A DNA stretch of 51,787 nucleotides from JABCPE02 sp963518955 (GCA_963518955.1 CAUQKI010000012.1:1-51787), one strand, 5' to 3'. Numbered from the stretch's first letter, positions 7,553 to 15,866 are shown. A program made the numbers and translations. The notes: generated from the sequence alone by a model not told the origin.

Positions 7553-9034
7553 TTATTTCACTGGGTTTTGAACAATATTAGGATTGTTACTCACCTCACT
7601 CTGCGGAATCTGGAAACGGTATTGGTTATAGTCTGTAGAATAACTACGATTAAACTTCCCAAAGGTATGGTTAGAACCTGGATAATCCCTCACCAAATCC
7701 ACTCCAAGGCGTTTCATATCAAACCAAGCGTAGCCTTCGCCCCAAAGTTCTATTCTCTTTTGCAGGATGATTTCATCTATAAGGCTCTGTCCAGAATTAG
7801 TGGAAAGTGTGTATCCTGTATCTCTCACAGAAGTAATATCATAGAGCACTTGTCTTGCCTGAGCTGTCTGCCCAAGTCTCGCCAAAGCCTCTGCTTCTAT
7901 ATAGTAAAGCGAAGCCGCTCTGATGTAGATATAATCTCCTTCAAAGAAAGTCAAATCCTTGAACTTTCTGCTCACATATGCAGGATGTTTTTTGGTCTTT
8001 CCATTGAAAGTATAAGTGGATTCTGTAGCCCCGTTGAACACTTGTTTTCTGTAATCGGTATTTGGGATTTGGTCGTATAATCTTTTGTCAATGATTTTAT
8101 AAATCCCTGCTGCTCCTGCGTAGCCTTCGTTCATGCTGTCATACATAGAGAAGAACGAAGCATAGTGGTTACCGATGTTTTTGGTCTGTAAAGAATTATC
8201 AAATCCCCAGATAATCTCTGGATTGGTTTTTAGAGAAAATCCTGCACCTGTATAGTCCGCCTGAGACATCAGCGTTTTGCCTGTTCGGGCTTCATTAGCA
8301 TAGGCTGCCGCTCTGGTATAATCTCCAGTTTCAAGGTAAATATCCGCCGCGATGGCTTTGGCTGCCCTTTGGTCTATCTGTGCGATGTTTTGCTGAGTGA
8401 AACCATTCAGCGCAGTGATGGCGTTTTCTATATCGCTGGTTATTTGGTTATAAACTTCGCGCACAGTGGCTCTTGCTCTCGGTGTTTCTGGGCTGGATGC
8501 CGTAGTTACCAATGGCACCCCTAGTTCATTCTGATGACCAACATAAGTAAGTGCATAGAACCTCACCAAATTAAAATAACTATACGCACGAAGTGCCAAA
8601 AGCTGACCGTAGATGTGTCGGTTTTCATTATTTACGCCTATCCCTTCTATTTTCTCTATTAAACGATTGATATCAAAAATTTTAGAATAAAATGTATTCC
8701 AAACGATTTCGTTGGTAAAATTGTCGCTTTGTCTCGCTTCGTAGTTGTAATATCTCCCAAGGTGCTGCTGTTTCGCCTGAATAAGGTCATTAGAAAGCAA
8801 ATCAACCCCTGCTTTTATGGACATTATCCCAAAATCCGTGTGAGTGGTAGTTCCACCCGAACCATGATTTCTGAAACTAAGATAAATCCCTTTAAGATAA
8901 TTATTTAAAGATGCCGCATCATCAGGAATCTGCTCCTCTGAAATCAGTTTCGCGGATTCGGTTTCTAATTCTCTATTGCAGCTCAAAAGTGATAGAGCAA
9001 CGAATGCTCCTGCTAATATTTTATTGATTTTCAT
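7553..9034 (-). CDS. SusD/RagB-family outer-membrane lipoprotein
   Basis: SusD proteins are surface lipoproteins that form a lid over the SusC barrel and capture the ligand. The 493-residue product has a type II signal peptide with lipobox LLSC (Cys19). It then shows typical SusD features: FDINRLIEKIEG, the TPR-like helices with QLLALRAYSYFNLVRFYAL, an AAKAIAADIYLETGDYTRA repeat, and the C-terminal RIELWGEGYAWFDMKRLG motif. It starts 14 nt after susC. The substrate is not evident: no glycosidase, peptidase or polysaccharide-utilisation regulator flanks the pair, so a non-glycan ligand such as peptides, as for RagAB, is quite possible. Confidence 0.95.
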   Translation of the reverse strand: MKINKILAGAFVALSLLSCNRELETESAKLISEEQIPDDAASLNNYLKGIYLSFRNHGSGGTTTHTDFGIMSIKAGVDLLSNDLIQAKQQHLGRYYNYEARQSDNFTNEIVWNTFYSKIFDINRLIEKIEGIGVNNENRHIYGQLLALRAYSYFNLVRFYALTYVGHQNELGVPLVTTASSPETPRARATVREVYNQITSDIENAITALNGFTQQNIAQIDQRAAKAIAADIYLETGDYTRAAAYANEARTGKTLMSQADYTGAGFSLKTNPEIIWGFDNSLQTKNIGNHYASFFSMYDSMNEGYAGAAGIYKIIDKRLYDQIPNTDYRKQVFNGATESTYTFNGKTKKHPAYVSRKFKDLTFFEGDYIYIRAASLYYIEAEALARLGQTAQARQVLYDITSVRDTGYTLSTNSGQSLIDEIILQKRIELWGEGYAWFDMKRLGVDLVRDYPGSNHTFGKFNRSYSTDYNQYRFQIPQSEVSNNPNIVQNPVK

Positions 9035-9048
9035 AACTTTTTTTAAAA

Positions 9049-11994
9049 TTAAAATTTAAGATTAAGACCTAATGAAACACTTGACAACAGATTATATCCG
9101 TATGTCTCCGAAATTCCAGAAATAGACAGCCTTGGGTCATAGCCTCTTCTCTTTGAGAGTAGGAAAAGGTTGTTTCCTGTTACATAAATATTGGCATCTC
9201 GGATTCCATAGTTTTCAAGGAAACTCTGCGGTATGCCCACACTCAGCGTCAAATCTTGAAGACTTAAATAATCTGATTTCGTTAAGAACAGTGTAGAATT
9301 GGCATTTTGGTTAGAATTAGAAATATCTATTCTTGGCAGAGATGCTGTAGGATTTTCTGGCGTCCATGTGTTATGAACATCTCTATGGTAGTTAGATGCA
9401 TAGTTATCCGAATGCAAGAGCGATCTGTAGTTTTGGTCATAACCCCAGCCACCCAGCTGATACGCAAAATTAGCCGATAGAGTAATATTTTTAAATCTTA
9501 TCTGAGTTCCAAAACCACCATAAACCTTTGGTATAGCGGATTTTCCTGTTTGGTAAAGAGTTGCTTCAGCGTAGCTGTTTGTAACTTGTTTAACTGCATT
9601 TCCATGCGCATCCACACCATCTTTATACCAAAGTGCATCTCCATTCAGAGGATCCACCCCTGCAAACTCTTTTAGATAGTAAGCATATCGGTCGCTGCCT
9701 TCTTTTAGAAGGAATAGCCCGTCTGCTATCCCGTTTTCTCTCTGTGCATCAGGGAGTTTGGTAATTTTATTTTTGTAATGAGTAAGGTTAGCGTATAGAT
9801 TCCAAGTGAAATTCTCTGTTTTAATTACATCTCCGTTGATGCTCACCTGAACCCCTCTGTTTCTCATGTTTCCGATGTTTTCTAACCTAGGATAATACCC
9901 CACATTAGAGAAAGGAAGCGCCGCACGATAGATCATATCAGAAACTTTTCTCTCAAAATATTCGGCATTGATAGACAATCTTCTATTGAACAAAGCCGTT
10001 TCAAAACCAGCATTTAGGTTTTGGGAGTTTTCCCATCTCAGCTTATTATTTCCAAGATATTCCGTAGTAACCACAGGCGTATCATCCCCGAAGTTACTTA
10101 CTTTATATAAGTTTTTGTAAGCATAGTAGATTCTGTCCGTAGTGCCTGGGAAGTAGAAAATATCATTCCCCTGCTGTCCGTAGGAAGCCTTCACTTTCAG
10201 GGTATTAACAGTCTCCGAATCCTTTAAGAAATCTTCTTTCGAAATGTCCCATGCTGCTCCCAGTCCATAGAAAGTCCCCCATCTATTTTCTTTGGAAAAT
10301 ACCGATGAACCATCTCTTCTAAGGCTGGCATTGAAGAAATATTTGTTTTTATAATTATACAAAACTCGGGAGAAAAACCCTTCCACAGCGTAGTCGTATT
10401 GGTTTCCTGTGATTTCGTTCATTTTCAGAACATTATCAAAAACAGTAAGCCCTTCTAAGAACAATTTTTCTTTTCTCGCCCCGAAGTAATCGCTTTTCTC
10501 TTGGTTCAGCTCATGTCCTAGAAGAACGCTGATATTGTGCGCGCCGAGTTGTTTGTTATAAGATAATAACTGCTGGTGGTTGAAGGCGTATTTCAGAGTA
10601 TTGGATTTTGCAAGTCGCCCGCCCACAGTAGCCGTAGTCCCTCCCAAAGGATTTCCATAAACAAGCTCTTGGGAATTGATAATCACGCCACCAAAATTAT
10701 AAGTAAAATCAAAATCTTTCAGGAATTTATACTGCACGAAAAGATTGGTATTCACCGTATTATTAGTCACTTTATTCAAATCATACTGGCGGTTTCCCAC
10801 AGGATTTTCAAAAACGGCGTAAGACCTTCTCGCTCCATTTGGCCCTTTTCCATCACCGTAGTCATAGACAGCCCTTCCTTTGATATCATACACTCTGTTA
10901 TAATCATTATCCCTCAAATACACTGGGTAAAAAGGCGCGATATTCCTAGAAAACTGGAACGAGTTAGCAAAACTTCCTCCATCGCCCAGATTCTGTTCGC
11001 TGTTGCTGTAATTTAAATTAACTCCAAATTTCAATTTTTCGTTAAGAGCATATTCCAAATTAGACCTTAAACTCAATCTTTTAAATCCAGAACCGATGAG
11101 GTAACTGCGGTCATTAAGGTAGCCAAGTGAAGTATAAGCCTTTAATTTATCGGTATTTGCTGTGAAGCTGAGGTTCGCTTCTTGGCGGAGATTAGGACGG
11201 AATAATAGTTTTTGCCAATTGTCCTGATAAAGCAGTTTAGCATTTTGGTTAAAACTTCCATCTGGATTGATAAGCTGGTTAAACGGAACATTATAAGCAT
11301 TATATCCCAGCGTGGCGTTCATTTTATTTATCGCCTCTGTATAGGCTTGGGCATCAGTCTTCCCACTTGCTTTTTCGCCTACACGAACTCTATTGAAATA
11401 GGCCAAATAATACTCGGCAGGGCTGGTAATAATGTCATATTCTGGAGTCGCACGGAAGTTAATCCCTGTTTTAATATCAAAATCTACATAAATCCCCTTT
11501 CTTGTTCCTTTTTTAGTGGTGATGATGATTACACCATTTGCCCCTCGCGAGCCATACAAAGCATTTGATGAAGCGTCTTCCAAGAAGGATAAACTCTCTA
11601 TATCCGAAGACGGAATAGAATTGAGCGACCCAGGGTAAGGTATCCCATCCAAGACAATTAGCGGCTCACTAGAAGCGTTGATAGAGCCTATCCCTCTCAT
11701 TCGTATGCTCGGGCTGCTCCCTGGCTGTCCATTTCCCACAATCTGAACCCCCGCTACACGCCCTGCAAGTCCCTGCAAGACATTTCCGTTCTGTAATGCA
11801 GAGATATCCTTGGGTTTTAGTTCTTGGATAGAACCTGTGATTTCTTCTTTTTTCTGTTTCCCAAAGGCTACTATCACGACTTCACCGATGGAATTTTCCT
11901 TGATAGAATCCTTCTTCTTCTCCTGAGCACTGAATGTCCCCACGAAAGAGAACAACGCAAACAAAGTGCTTAATCTGACTACTTTTCTTTTCAT
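9049..11994 (-). CDS. SusC/RagA-family TonB-dependent outer-membrane transporter
   Basis: This 981-residue protein is a TonB-dependent 22-strand barrel with a signal peptide ending near residue 23 (FVGTFSAQ). A TonB box-like segment EVVIVAFGKQ follows at about 38-47. The plug domain carries the SusC signature (LEDASSNALYGSRGANGVI), and the barrel ends in Phe (LGLNLKF), as BamA substrates do. The carboxypeptidase-D-like domain common at SusC N-termini is missing: only about 15 residues separate the signal peptide from the TonB box. It forms an operon with susD. The 5' leader from 12447 contains two leader-peptide/terminator units, so expression probably depends on attenuation. Confidence 0.96.
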   Translation of the reverse strand: MKRKVVRLSTLFALFSFVGTFSAQEKKKDSIKENSIGEVVIVAFGKQKKEEITGSIQELKPKDISALQNGNVLQGLAGRVAGVQIVGNGQPGSSPSIRMRGIGSINASSEPLIVLDGIPYPGSLNSIPSSDIESLSFLEDASSNALYGSRGANGVIIITTKKGTRKGIYVDFDIKTGINFRATPEYDIITSPAEYYLAYFNRVRVGEKASGKTDAQAYTEAINKMNATLGYNAYNVPFNQLINPDGSFNQNAKLLYQDNWQKLLFRPNLRQEANLSFTANTDKLKAYTSLGYLNDRSYLIGSGFKRLSLRSNLEYALNEKLKFGVNLNYSNSEQNLGDGGSFANSFQFSRNIAPFYPVYLRDNDYNRVYDIKGRAVYDYGDGKGPNGARRSYAVFENPVGNRQYDLNKVTNNTVNTNLFVQYKFLKDFDFTYNFGGVIINSQELVYGNPLGGTTATVGGRLAKSNTLKYAFNHQQLLSYNKQLGAHNISVLLGHELNQEKSDYFGARKEKLFLEGLTVFDNVLKMNEITGNQYDYAVEGFFSRVLYNYKNKYFFNASLRRDGSSVFSKENRWGTFYGLGAAWDISKEDFLKDSETVNTLKVKASYGQQGNDIFYFPGTTDRIYYAYKNLYKVSNFGDDTPVVTTEYLGNNKLRWENSQNLNAGFETALFNRRLSINAEYFERKVSDMIYRAALPFSNVGYYPRLENIGNMRNRGVQVSINGDVIKTENFTWNLYANLTHYKNKITKLPDAQRENGIADGLFLLKEGSDRYAYYLKEFAGVDPLNGDALWYKDGVDAHGNAVKQVTNSYAEATLYQTGKSAIPKVYGGFGTQIRFKNITLSANFAYQLGGWGYDQNYRSLLHSDNYASNYHRDVHNTWTPENPTASLPRIDISNSNQNANSTLFLTKSDYLSLQDLTLSVGIPQSFLENYGIRDANIYVTGNNLFLLSKRRGYDPRLSISGISETYGYNLLSSVSLGLNLKF

Positions 11995-12039
11995 TATATA
12001 TAGTATTGTTAATTTTTTACTTAAAATTTGGTTTAAACA

Positions 12040-12074
12040 TAAAAAAAGAGCCTCAGCGTATTTACCGAAGCTCT
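12040..12074 (-). terminator. Attenuator terminator, unit 1 (susC-proximal)
   Basis: On the minus strand the stem GAGCTTCGG/CTGAGGCTC (9 bp, two G-U pairs) has an 8-nt loop and is followed by seven Ts. It lies about 45 nt before the susC start codon and after the only recognisable promoter. Its 5' arm can alternatively pair with the end of the preceding leader ORF. Confidence 0.85.
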
Positions 12075-12127
12075 CATGATGATTATGAAGAAAACTTAAT
12101 ACTTTAATCCATCACAAAAACTGCGGT
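12064..12127 (-). promoter_or_regulatory. Antiterminator pairing, unit 1
   Basis: The leader end at 12111-12127 (ACCGCAGTTTTTGTGAT on the minus strand) can pair with 12064-12080 (ATCATGAGAGCTTCGGT). The 17-bp duplex has one mismatch and four G-U pairs. The second segment includes the whole 5' arm of terminator 1, so the two structures exclude each other. Confidence 0.7.
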
Positions 12128-12204
12128 CTTTTAGAAAGCCACATCATCATTCCCATCATTTGACAAGTTAGATTTTGGTTTTTATGATTCAGATTTATTA
12201 ACAT
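12112..12204 (-). CDS. Met-rich leader peptide, unit 1
   Basis: A 30-codon ORF on the minus strand (ATG at 12204, TGA at 12114-12112) encodes a peptide ending CQMMGMMMWLSKRPQFL. Five of the six residues before and within the MMM run are Met, followed by Trp, with a Cys two residues before the first Met. The peptide shares the pattern MMMW-x4-PQFL-stop with the unit 2 peptide although the first halves differ. Identical nucleotides in the last codons (CCGCAGTTTTTGTGAT) point to selection on RNA as well as peptide. No strong Shine-Dalgarno is visible; the upstream region is A-rich. I read it as a ribosome-stalling leader, not a functional protein. Confidence 0.75.
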   Translation of the reverse strand: MLINLNHKNQNLTCQMMGMMMWLSKRPQFL

Positions 12205-12236
12205 TTTAATTTTTAATTGAGATTTAGTTTAGACAT

Positions 12237-12271
12237 AAAAAAAAAAGAGCTTTGGTTTTTGTCCGAAGCCC
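12237..12271 (-). terminator. Attenuator terminator, unit 2 (promoter-proximal)
   Basis: On the minus strand GGGCTTCGG/CCAAAGCTC forms a 9-bp stem with one mismatch and a 7-nt loop, followed by ten Ts. It is the first terminator met by transcripts from the promoter at 12452-12482. Confidence 0.85.
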
Positions 12272-12337
12272 TTGTGATAATTTGTATAATTTATATAAAA
12301 TTTTTCTATTCGCATTTTACAATCACAAAAACTGCGG
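12263..12337 (-). promoter_or_regulatory. Antiterminator pairing, unit 2
   Basis: The leader end at 12322-12337 (CCGCAGTTTTTGTGAT) can pair with 12263-12278 (ATCACAAGGGCTTCGG). The 16-bp duplex has one mismatch and three G-U pairs. It sequesters the complete 5' arm of terminator 2. Confidence 0.7.
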
Positions 12338-12421
12338 CTTTCTAAAAACCCACATCATCATATCCATACACATGGTAATGGTATGTTTAGATGTTCTTGT
12401 ATGATTGTATTGGTTAAACAT
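12323..12421 (-). CDS. Met-rich leader peptide, unit 2
   Basis: A 32-codon ORF (ATG at 12421, TGA at 12325-12323) encodes a peptide with the segment TMCMDMMMWVFRKPQFL at its end. Five Met codons lie within seven residues and are followed by Trp; a Cys is embedded in the run. A good Shine-Dalgarno (AAGGAG at 12433-12428) sits 6 nt before the ATG, unusual for Bacteroidetes and strong support for translation. The predicted transcript starts about 26 nt upstream. The conserved C-terminal half and the identical last 16 nt relative to unit 1 suggest tandem duplication followed by constraint on the regulatory part. Confidence 0.8.
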   Translation of the reverse strand: MFNQYNHTRTSKHTITMCMDMMMWVFRKPQFL

Positions 12422-12451
12422 TATTCTCTCCTTTTTTGCTGTAATATTTTG

Positions 12452-12482
12452 CGAAAGTATAAAAACTTTTTTAATTAGCAAA
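12452..12482 (-). promoter_or_regulatory. Promoter of the attenuator-susCD transcript
   Basis: On the minus strand TTTG (12482-12479) is followed after 19 nt by TACTTTCG (12459-12452), one mismatch from TTTG-N19/20-TAnnTTTG. The start is predicted near 12447. No second promoter-like sequence is seen between here and susC. Confidence 0.7.
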
Positions 12483-12520
12483 TTTTTTTATCATTTTTTT
12501 GATCAAAATAATTCTGCATA

Positions 12521-12552
12521 AAAAAATCCTTTCCAAAAAATTAGAAAGGATT
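12521..12552 (-). terminator. Terminator after the DUF2147 gene
   Basis: AATCCTTTC/GAAAGGATT is a perfect 9-bp stem followed on the minus strand by a T run. It isolates the susCD leader from the upstream gene. Confidence 0.85.
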
Positions 12553-12567
12553 TTCATTAATTCATAT

Positions 12568-12984
12568 TTAGTTTACTTTTTGCCATGTCTGGCTTCTACC
12601 AAATGCAGAAAATCCTATATAAGCACGAACCATAAGGTTATTTCCTTCTTTTTTAATCGTGCATTTGTATGATTTTCCGTTTTTAGGATCTGTTATCGTT
12701 CCTCCGCTGTATTCATCGCCATCTTTAGACAGCCCACGGATAACCTCCATTCCCAAAATAGGTTTCCCTTTTCTGTCATCTTTACAAGAAGAACAGTTAG
12801 GATCGGCAGGTTTTATCAGTAGTTCTACTACTTTCGCGTAGTATTTACCATCAGATTTTTTAAAAATTTCTACGATGGATTTTGGTTTTTTGGTTTCGTC
12901 ATCTATCGTTCTCCATTTTCCCTCTATCTGGGCAAAAGCCATGGAACTGCACAATAATGCAAAGGCTAAAATTGAATTTTTCAT
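12568..12984 (-). CDS. Secreted DUF2147-family protein
   Basis: The product (138 residues from the ATG at 12984) has a signal peptide (MKNSILAFALLCSSMAFAQ). It then has the DUF2147 fold signature: IEGKWRTIDDETKKPKSIVEI near the start, and KCTIKKEGNNLMVRAYIGF with a terminal Trp-containing strand. Two Cys (PNCSSC) may form a disulfide or bind metal. I prefer the ATG at 12984 over the one at 13014, because the longer form would put ten charged residues before the signal peptide. Function of the family is not established; related proteins are periplasmic or surface beta-sandwiches. It is a single-gene unit closed by its own terminator. Confidence 0.85.
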   Translation of the reverse strand: MKNSILAFALLCSSMAFAQIEGKWRTIDDETKKPKSIVEIFKKSDGKYYAKVVELLIKPADPNCSSCKDDRKGKPILGMEVIRGLSKDGDEYSGGTITDPKNGKSYKCTIKKEGNNLMVRAYIGFSAFGRSQTWQKVN

Positions 12985-13122
12985 GATTATATCTATAAAA
13001 TATTTACGGCGCAAATATAGAAATAAAAATTAAACAGCAAAAACAAATTTCATTTTAGCCTTTTATCAATGATATTTTACAACAAAATTAAAACTTAAAC
13101 AACTGTTTAAAAACTTTTATAT

Positions 13123-15048
13123 TTAATTCAGTTTTTTTCTAATAACCCTGTGCATATAATCCTGATACCAAGCCTTACTGAGGAGTTTTCCACGCTCAAT
13201 TTCAGCGTTATTTATTTTACCAAGAAGATTGTTTTTTAGTTCAAGGTCAGTGATTTCATAAACTCCCGTAATATCCTTACCATCAAAACGATAGATATAA
13301 TTTCCTATCATAAACTGCTCTTGTATTGCATCAGAATTAACGACGATGTATTCTTCATTTCTATCTGACACAAGACTTCTTCCCCAGCTTCGCAAAGGTT
13401 TGTTATAGCCAATAATATCCGCAAGTGTAGGATAAATGTCTATCTGCTGGGCGTAGGTCATATTTTTACCTTTCAAATTATATTTCGGATTCGGAGAATA
13501 GAAGATGATGGGAACTGCATACCCATTCATCGCTTTGGCATATTCTGGATAGTAGATTTTGTTCGTGTGGTCTCCTGTGATGACAAAGATAGTATTCTCA
13601 TACCAAGGCTGTTTTCGTGCCGTTTCAAAATACTTTTTCAAGGCATAGTCTGTATACTGTATCGGTTCGTGCATTTCCACAAAACCTTTTTTAAATTTCC
13701 CTTCGTATTGTGCAGGAATTTTAAATGGATGATGCGAAGACGCCGTAAAAACCGTTGCCATAAATGGTTTATTAGACTTTCCTACATTTTTAGCAAAATA
13801 TTGCAGAAAAGGCTCATCCCAAATCGCCCAAATTCCATCAAAATCCTTATCATTATTATACTCAGTTTTTCCAAAATAATCCTTGAAACCGAGGATATTC
13901 GCAAATCCCTGAAAGCCCATAGAACCATTCGGCGCACCATGATAAAAAGAAGTTTCATAGCCCAATTCATTCGCCACAGAAACGATGGATTGTATCTTTT
14001 GATTAGAATACGGCGAACTCGTAAAAGCATCCTTTAAGCTCGGAATTCCCGCCAAAACACTGCTCATTCCGTGGATAGACTGCCTTCCATTAGCAAAAGT
14101 ATTCGGAAAAATCAGACTCTCCTTTGACAAACTGTCCAAAAACGGCGTGTAAGAAACATAATCTTTTATATTTTTCTCCTCGTTAAACGCTCCTATGTAT
14201 TCCCTTCCGAGGCTTTCCACTATGAGAATCACGATGTTAGGTCTTGGCTGTGGAACTTCCCTTTGGTAGGTTTTATAAGGTTTTACATTCTCTGCGATGT
14301 ATTTTTCATCCACAAAATGCACTTCCTTAAAGCCATTCGTATTGATGGTTCTAAAAAACGAAAAAGTACTGTTTAGAACGATGTTTGCGTGCGCAGGCTT
14401 GTCTGTATGGCGGTTAGCATCCACCAAATTGATAGGGCGGGTGCTGTGTTTAAAATCTCCACGAATTCCACCAACTATAAGCACCGCTGCCAGACAAAGA
14501 CTTACCACAGAACCTCCAAAATACCAAATTTTTTTTTCAATCTTTATTTCTTTGATTTTCATTCTTTTATAAAGGAAAAACCAAAGACCCATCAACACAA
14601 CGAAACAAAGAAAAACCCAAAAATTCTGTCCCAAAGAAGCCCAAAAAACCTTGCCTATATTCTGCTCATTTTCAACGACATTTATCACCGCAGAGGTCAG
14701 CCTCGACTGGCTAAATCTATAATAAACAATATCTCCAAAATTCATCGCATAGGCGATTCCATTCAGAATAAAATAAACCCAAAACAAAAACTTTTGATAC
14801 CCTCCCTTTGTATTGATAGTCAAAGGAATAAGACTAAAAAAAATAAAAACGATATTGACATAAAGTATCGCCGTGGTATCAAATGCAGTGCCGTAGTAAG
14901 CCAGCTTAAAATACTGAGATACACTGTCTATTTCCAACAAATCCCGATTAAAAAACCAAAATAAAAACCTCGCTGCCTGATAAAAAACAAGAACAAGGAA
15001 TATACGATATATCAAGACTTTTACTTCCTGCAAACGGAGTTCTTTCAT
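13123..15048 (-). CDS. LTA synthase family membrane sulfatase-fold transferase
   Basis: This 641-residue protein has about five N-terminal membrane helices (to residue 200). A large periplasmic alkaline-phosphatase-fold domain follows, beginning at PNIVILIVESLGREY (metal ligand Glu278). The nucleophile is probably Ser324 in NGRQSIHGMSS, where Gram-positive LtaS uses Thr. VITGDHT near residue 495 supplies further metal ligands. Family members transfer phosphoglycerol or phosphoethanolamine from phospholipids to glycans or lipids. In a Gram-negative the acceptor is more likely lipid A, LPS or a periplasmic glycan than lipoteichoic acid. It is divergent from the phosphatidylserine synthase gene. 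A TACCTTTG promoter box lies about 21 nt before its ATG. Confidence 0.88.
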   Translation of the reverse strand: MKELRLQEVKVLIYRIFLVLVFYQAARFLFWFFNRDLLEIDSVSQYFKLAYYGTAFDTTAILYVNIVFIFFSLIPLTINTKGGYQKFLFWVYFILNGIAYAMNFGDIVYYRFSQSRLTSAVINVVENEQNIGKVFWASLGQNFWVFLCFVVLMGLWFFLYKRMKIKEIKIEKKIWYFGGSVVSLCLAAVLIVGGIRGDFKHSTRPINLVDANRHTDKPAHANIVLNSTFSFFRTINTNGFKEVHFVDEKYIAENVKPYKTYQREVPQPRPNIVILIVESLGREYIGAFNEEKNIKDYVSYTPFLDSLSKESLIFPNTFANGRQSIHGMSSVLAGIPSLKDAFTSSPYSNQKIQSIVSVANELGYETSFYHGAPNGSMGFQGFANILGFKDYFGKTEYNNDKDFDGIWAIWDEPFLQYFAKNVGKSNKPFMATVFTASSHHPFKIPAQYEGKFKKGFVEMHEPIQYTDYALKKYFETARKQPWYENTIFVITGDHTNKIYYPEYAKAMNGYAVPIIFYSPNPKYNLKGKNMTYAQQIDIYPTLADIIGYNKPLRSWGRSLVSDRNEEYIVVNSDAIQEQFMIGNYIYRFDGKDITGVYEITDLELKNNLLGKINNAEIERGKLLSKAWYQDYMHRVIRKKLN

Positions 15049-15116
15049 ACTTTTTCTAACTTAATAGCACAAAGGTAAGTTTTTTAGCTGAGGATAATGA
15101 AAATGAAATCCAAAAA

Positions 15117-15148
15117 TTCGGCTTTTATCCAATAAAATTTTATATTTG
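15117..15148 (+). promoter_or_regulatory. Promoter of pssA, close to the start codon
   Basis: TTCG at 15117-15120, then 20 nt, then TATATTTG at 15141-15148. Only 4 nt separate the box from the ATG at 15153, so the transcript should start at or very near the start codon. Confidence 0.65.
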
Positions 15149-15152
15149 CTCT

Positions 15153-15866
15153 ATGAATTTTTTAAGAAACAATTTAGCGAATTTCTTCACTCTCGGAAAC
15201 TTATTTTCTGGATGTGTGGGAGCAGTTCATTTATTAAATGGTGATTATCAGACCACTGCGATATGTATCCTAATCTCGGCCGTTTTAGATTTTTTTGATG
15301 GGTTCGTGGCTCGTGCTTTAAAGTCAAATTCTGAGCTCGGCGTACAGCTTGACTCCCTTGCTGATATGGTCACTTTTGGCGTGCTGCCAGGGCTTACGAT
15401 GTTTGTCATGCTGGAGCCTTTCGAGAATCAGCTTTTGGGGATTGATTTACCTTTCAAAGTGCAGTATTTAGGGCTTTTCATCACGCTTTTGTCTTGTATG
15501 AGACTGGCTATTTTTAACATTGATGATGAGCAGACCTACTATTTCAAAGGACTGAATACACCGAGTAATACTTTCCTTATTTTTGGGCTTTATTTTGCTT
15601 TTAAAGAAAATCAAAGTTTTTCATTTTTATTGGAAAACGAGGGACTTCTTTTGGCGCTTACCGCTCTGAGCTCTTGGCTTTTGGTAAGTCCGATTAAAAT
15701 GATTGCCATGAAATTCAAGTCCAAAAAACTTGAAGACAATTACCCTAAATTAGCCCTAATCATCGGTATTATTCCTATTTTAATATTTTTCGGATGGACA
15801 GGCATTCCGCTATGCATCATCTATTACATGCTGGTTTCCATTGTTTTCCAAAACCAGTTGAAATAA
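15153..15866 (+). CDS. pssA: CDP-diacylglycerol-serine O-phosphatidyltransferase
   Basis: This inner-membrane enzyme makes phosphatidylserine from CDP-diacylglycerol and serine, the precursor of phosphatidylethanolamine. The 237-residue product has the CDP-alcohol phosphatidyltransferase motif, DG-x2-AR-x8-G-x3-D-x3-D, in FDGFVARALKSNSELGVQLD and the next four residues, with about seven hydrophobic segments. The next Met is far inside the protein, so the ATG at 15153 is the only reasonable start even though the promoter box ends 4 nt before it. No psd gene is next to it in this window. Confidence 0.92.
   Translation: MNFLRNNLANFFTLGNLFSGCVGAVHLLNGDYQTTAICILISAVLDFFDGFVARALKSNSELGVQLDSLADMVTFGVLPGLTMFVMLEPFENQLLGIDLPFKVQYLGLFITLLSCMRLAIFNIDDEQTYYFKGLNTPSNTFLIFGLYFAFKENQSFSFLLENEGLLLALTALSSWLLVSPIKMIAMKFKSKKLEDNYPKLALIIGIIPILIFFGWTGIPLCIIYYMLVSIVFQNQLK

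Noticed and set aside
10576..11568. Plus-strand ORFs of 118-146 codons inside susC
   Set aside because: They lie antisense to a clear SusC domain order, lack promoters and show no recognisable protein features.
12040..12421. A riboswitch (for example SAM-type) upstream of susC
   Set aside because: No SAM riboswitch core was recognisable. The repeated element is better explained by two ORFs plus terminators whose arms pair with the ORF ends.
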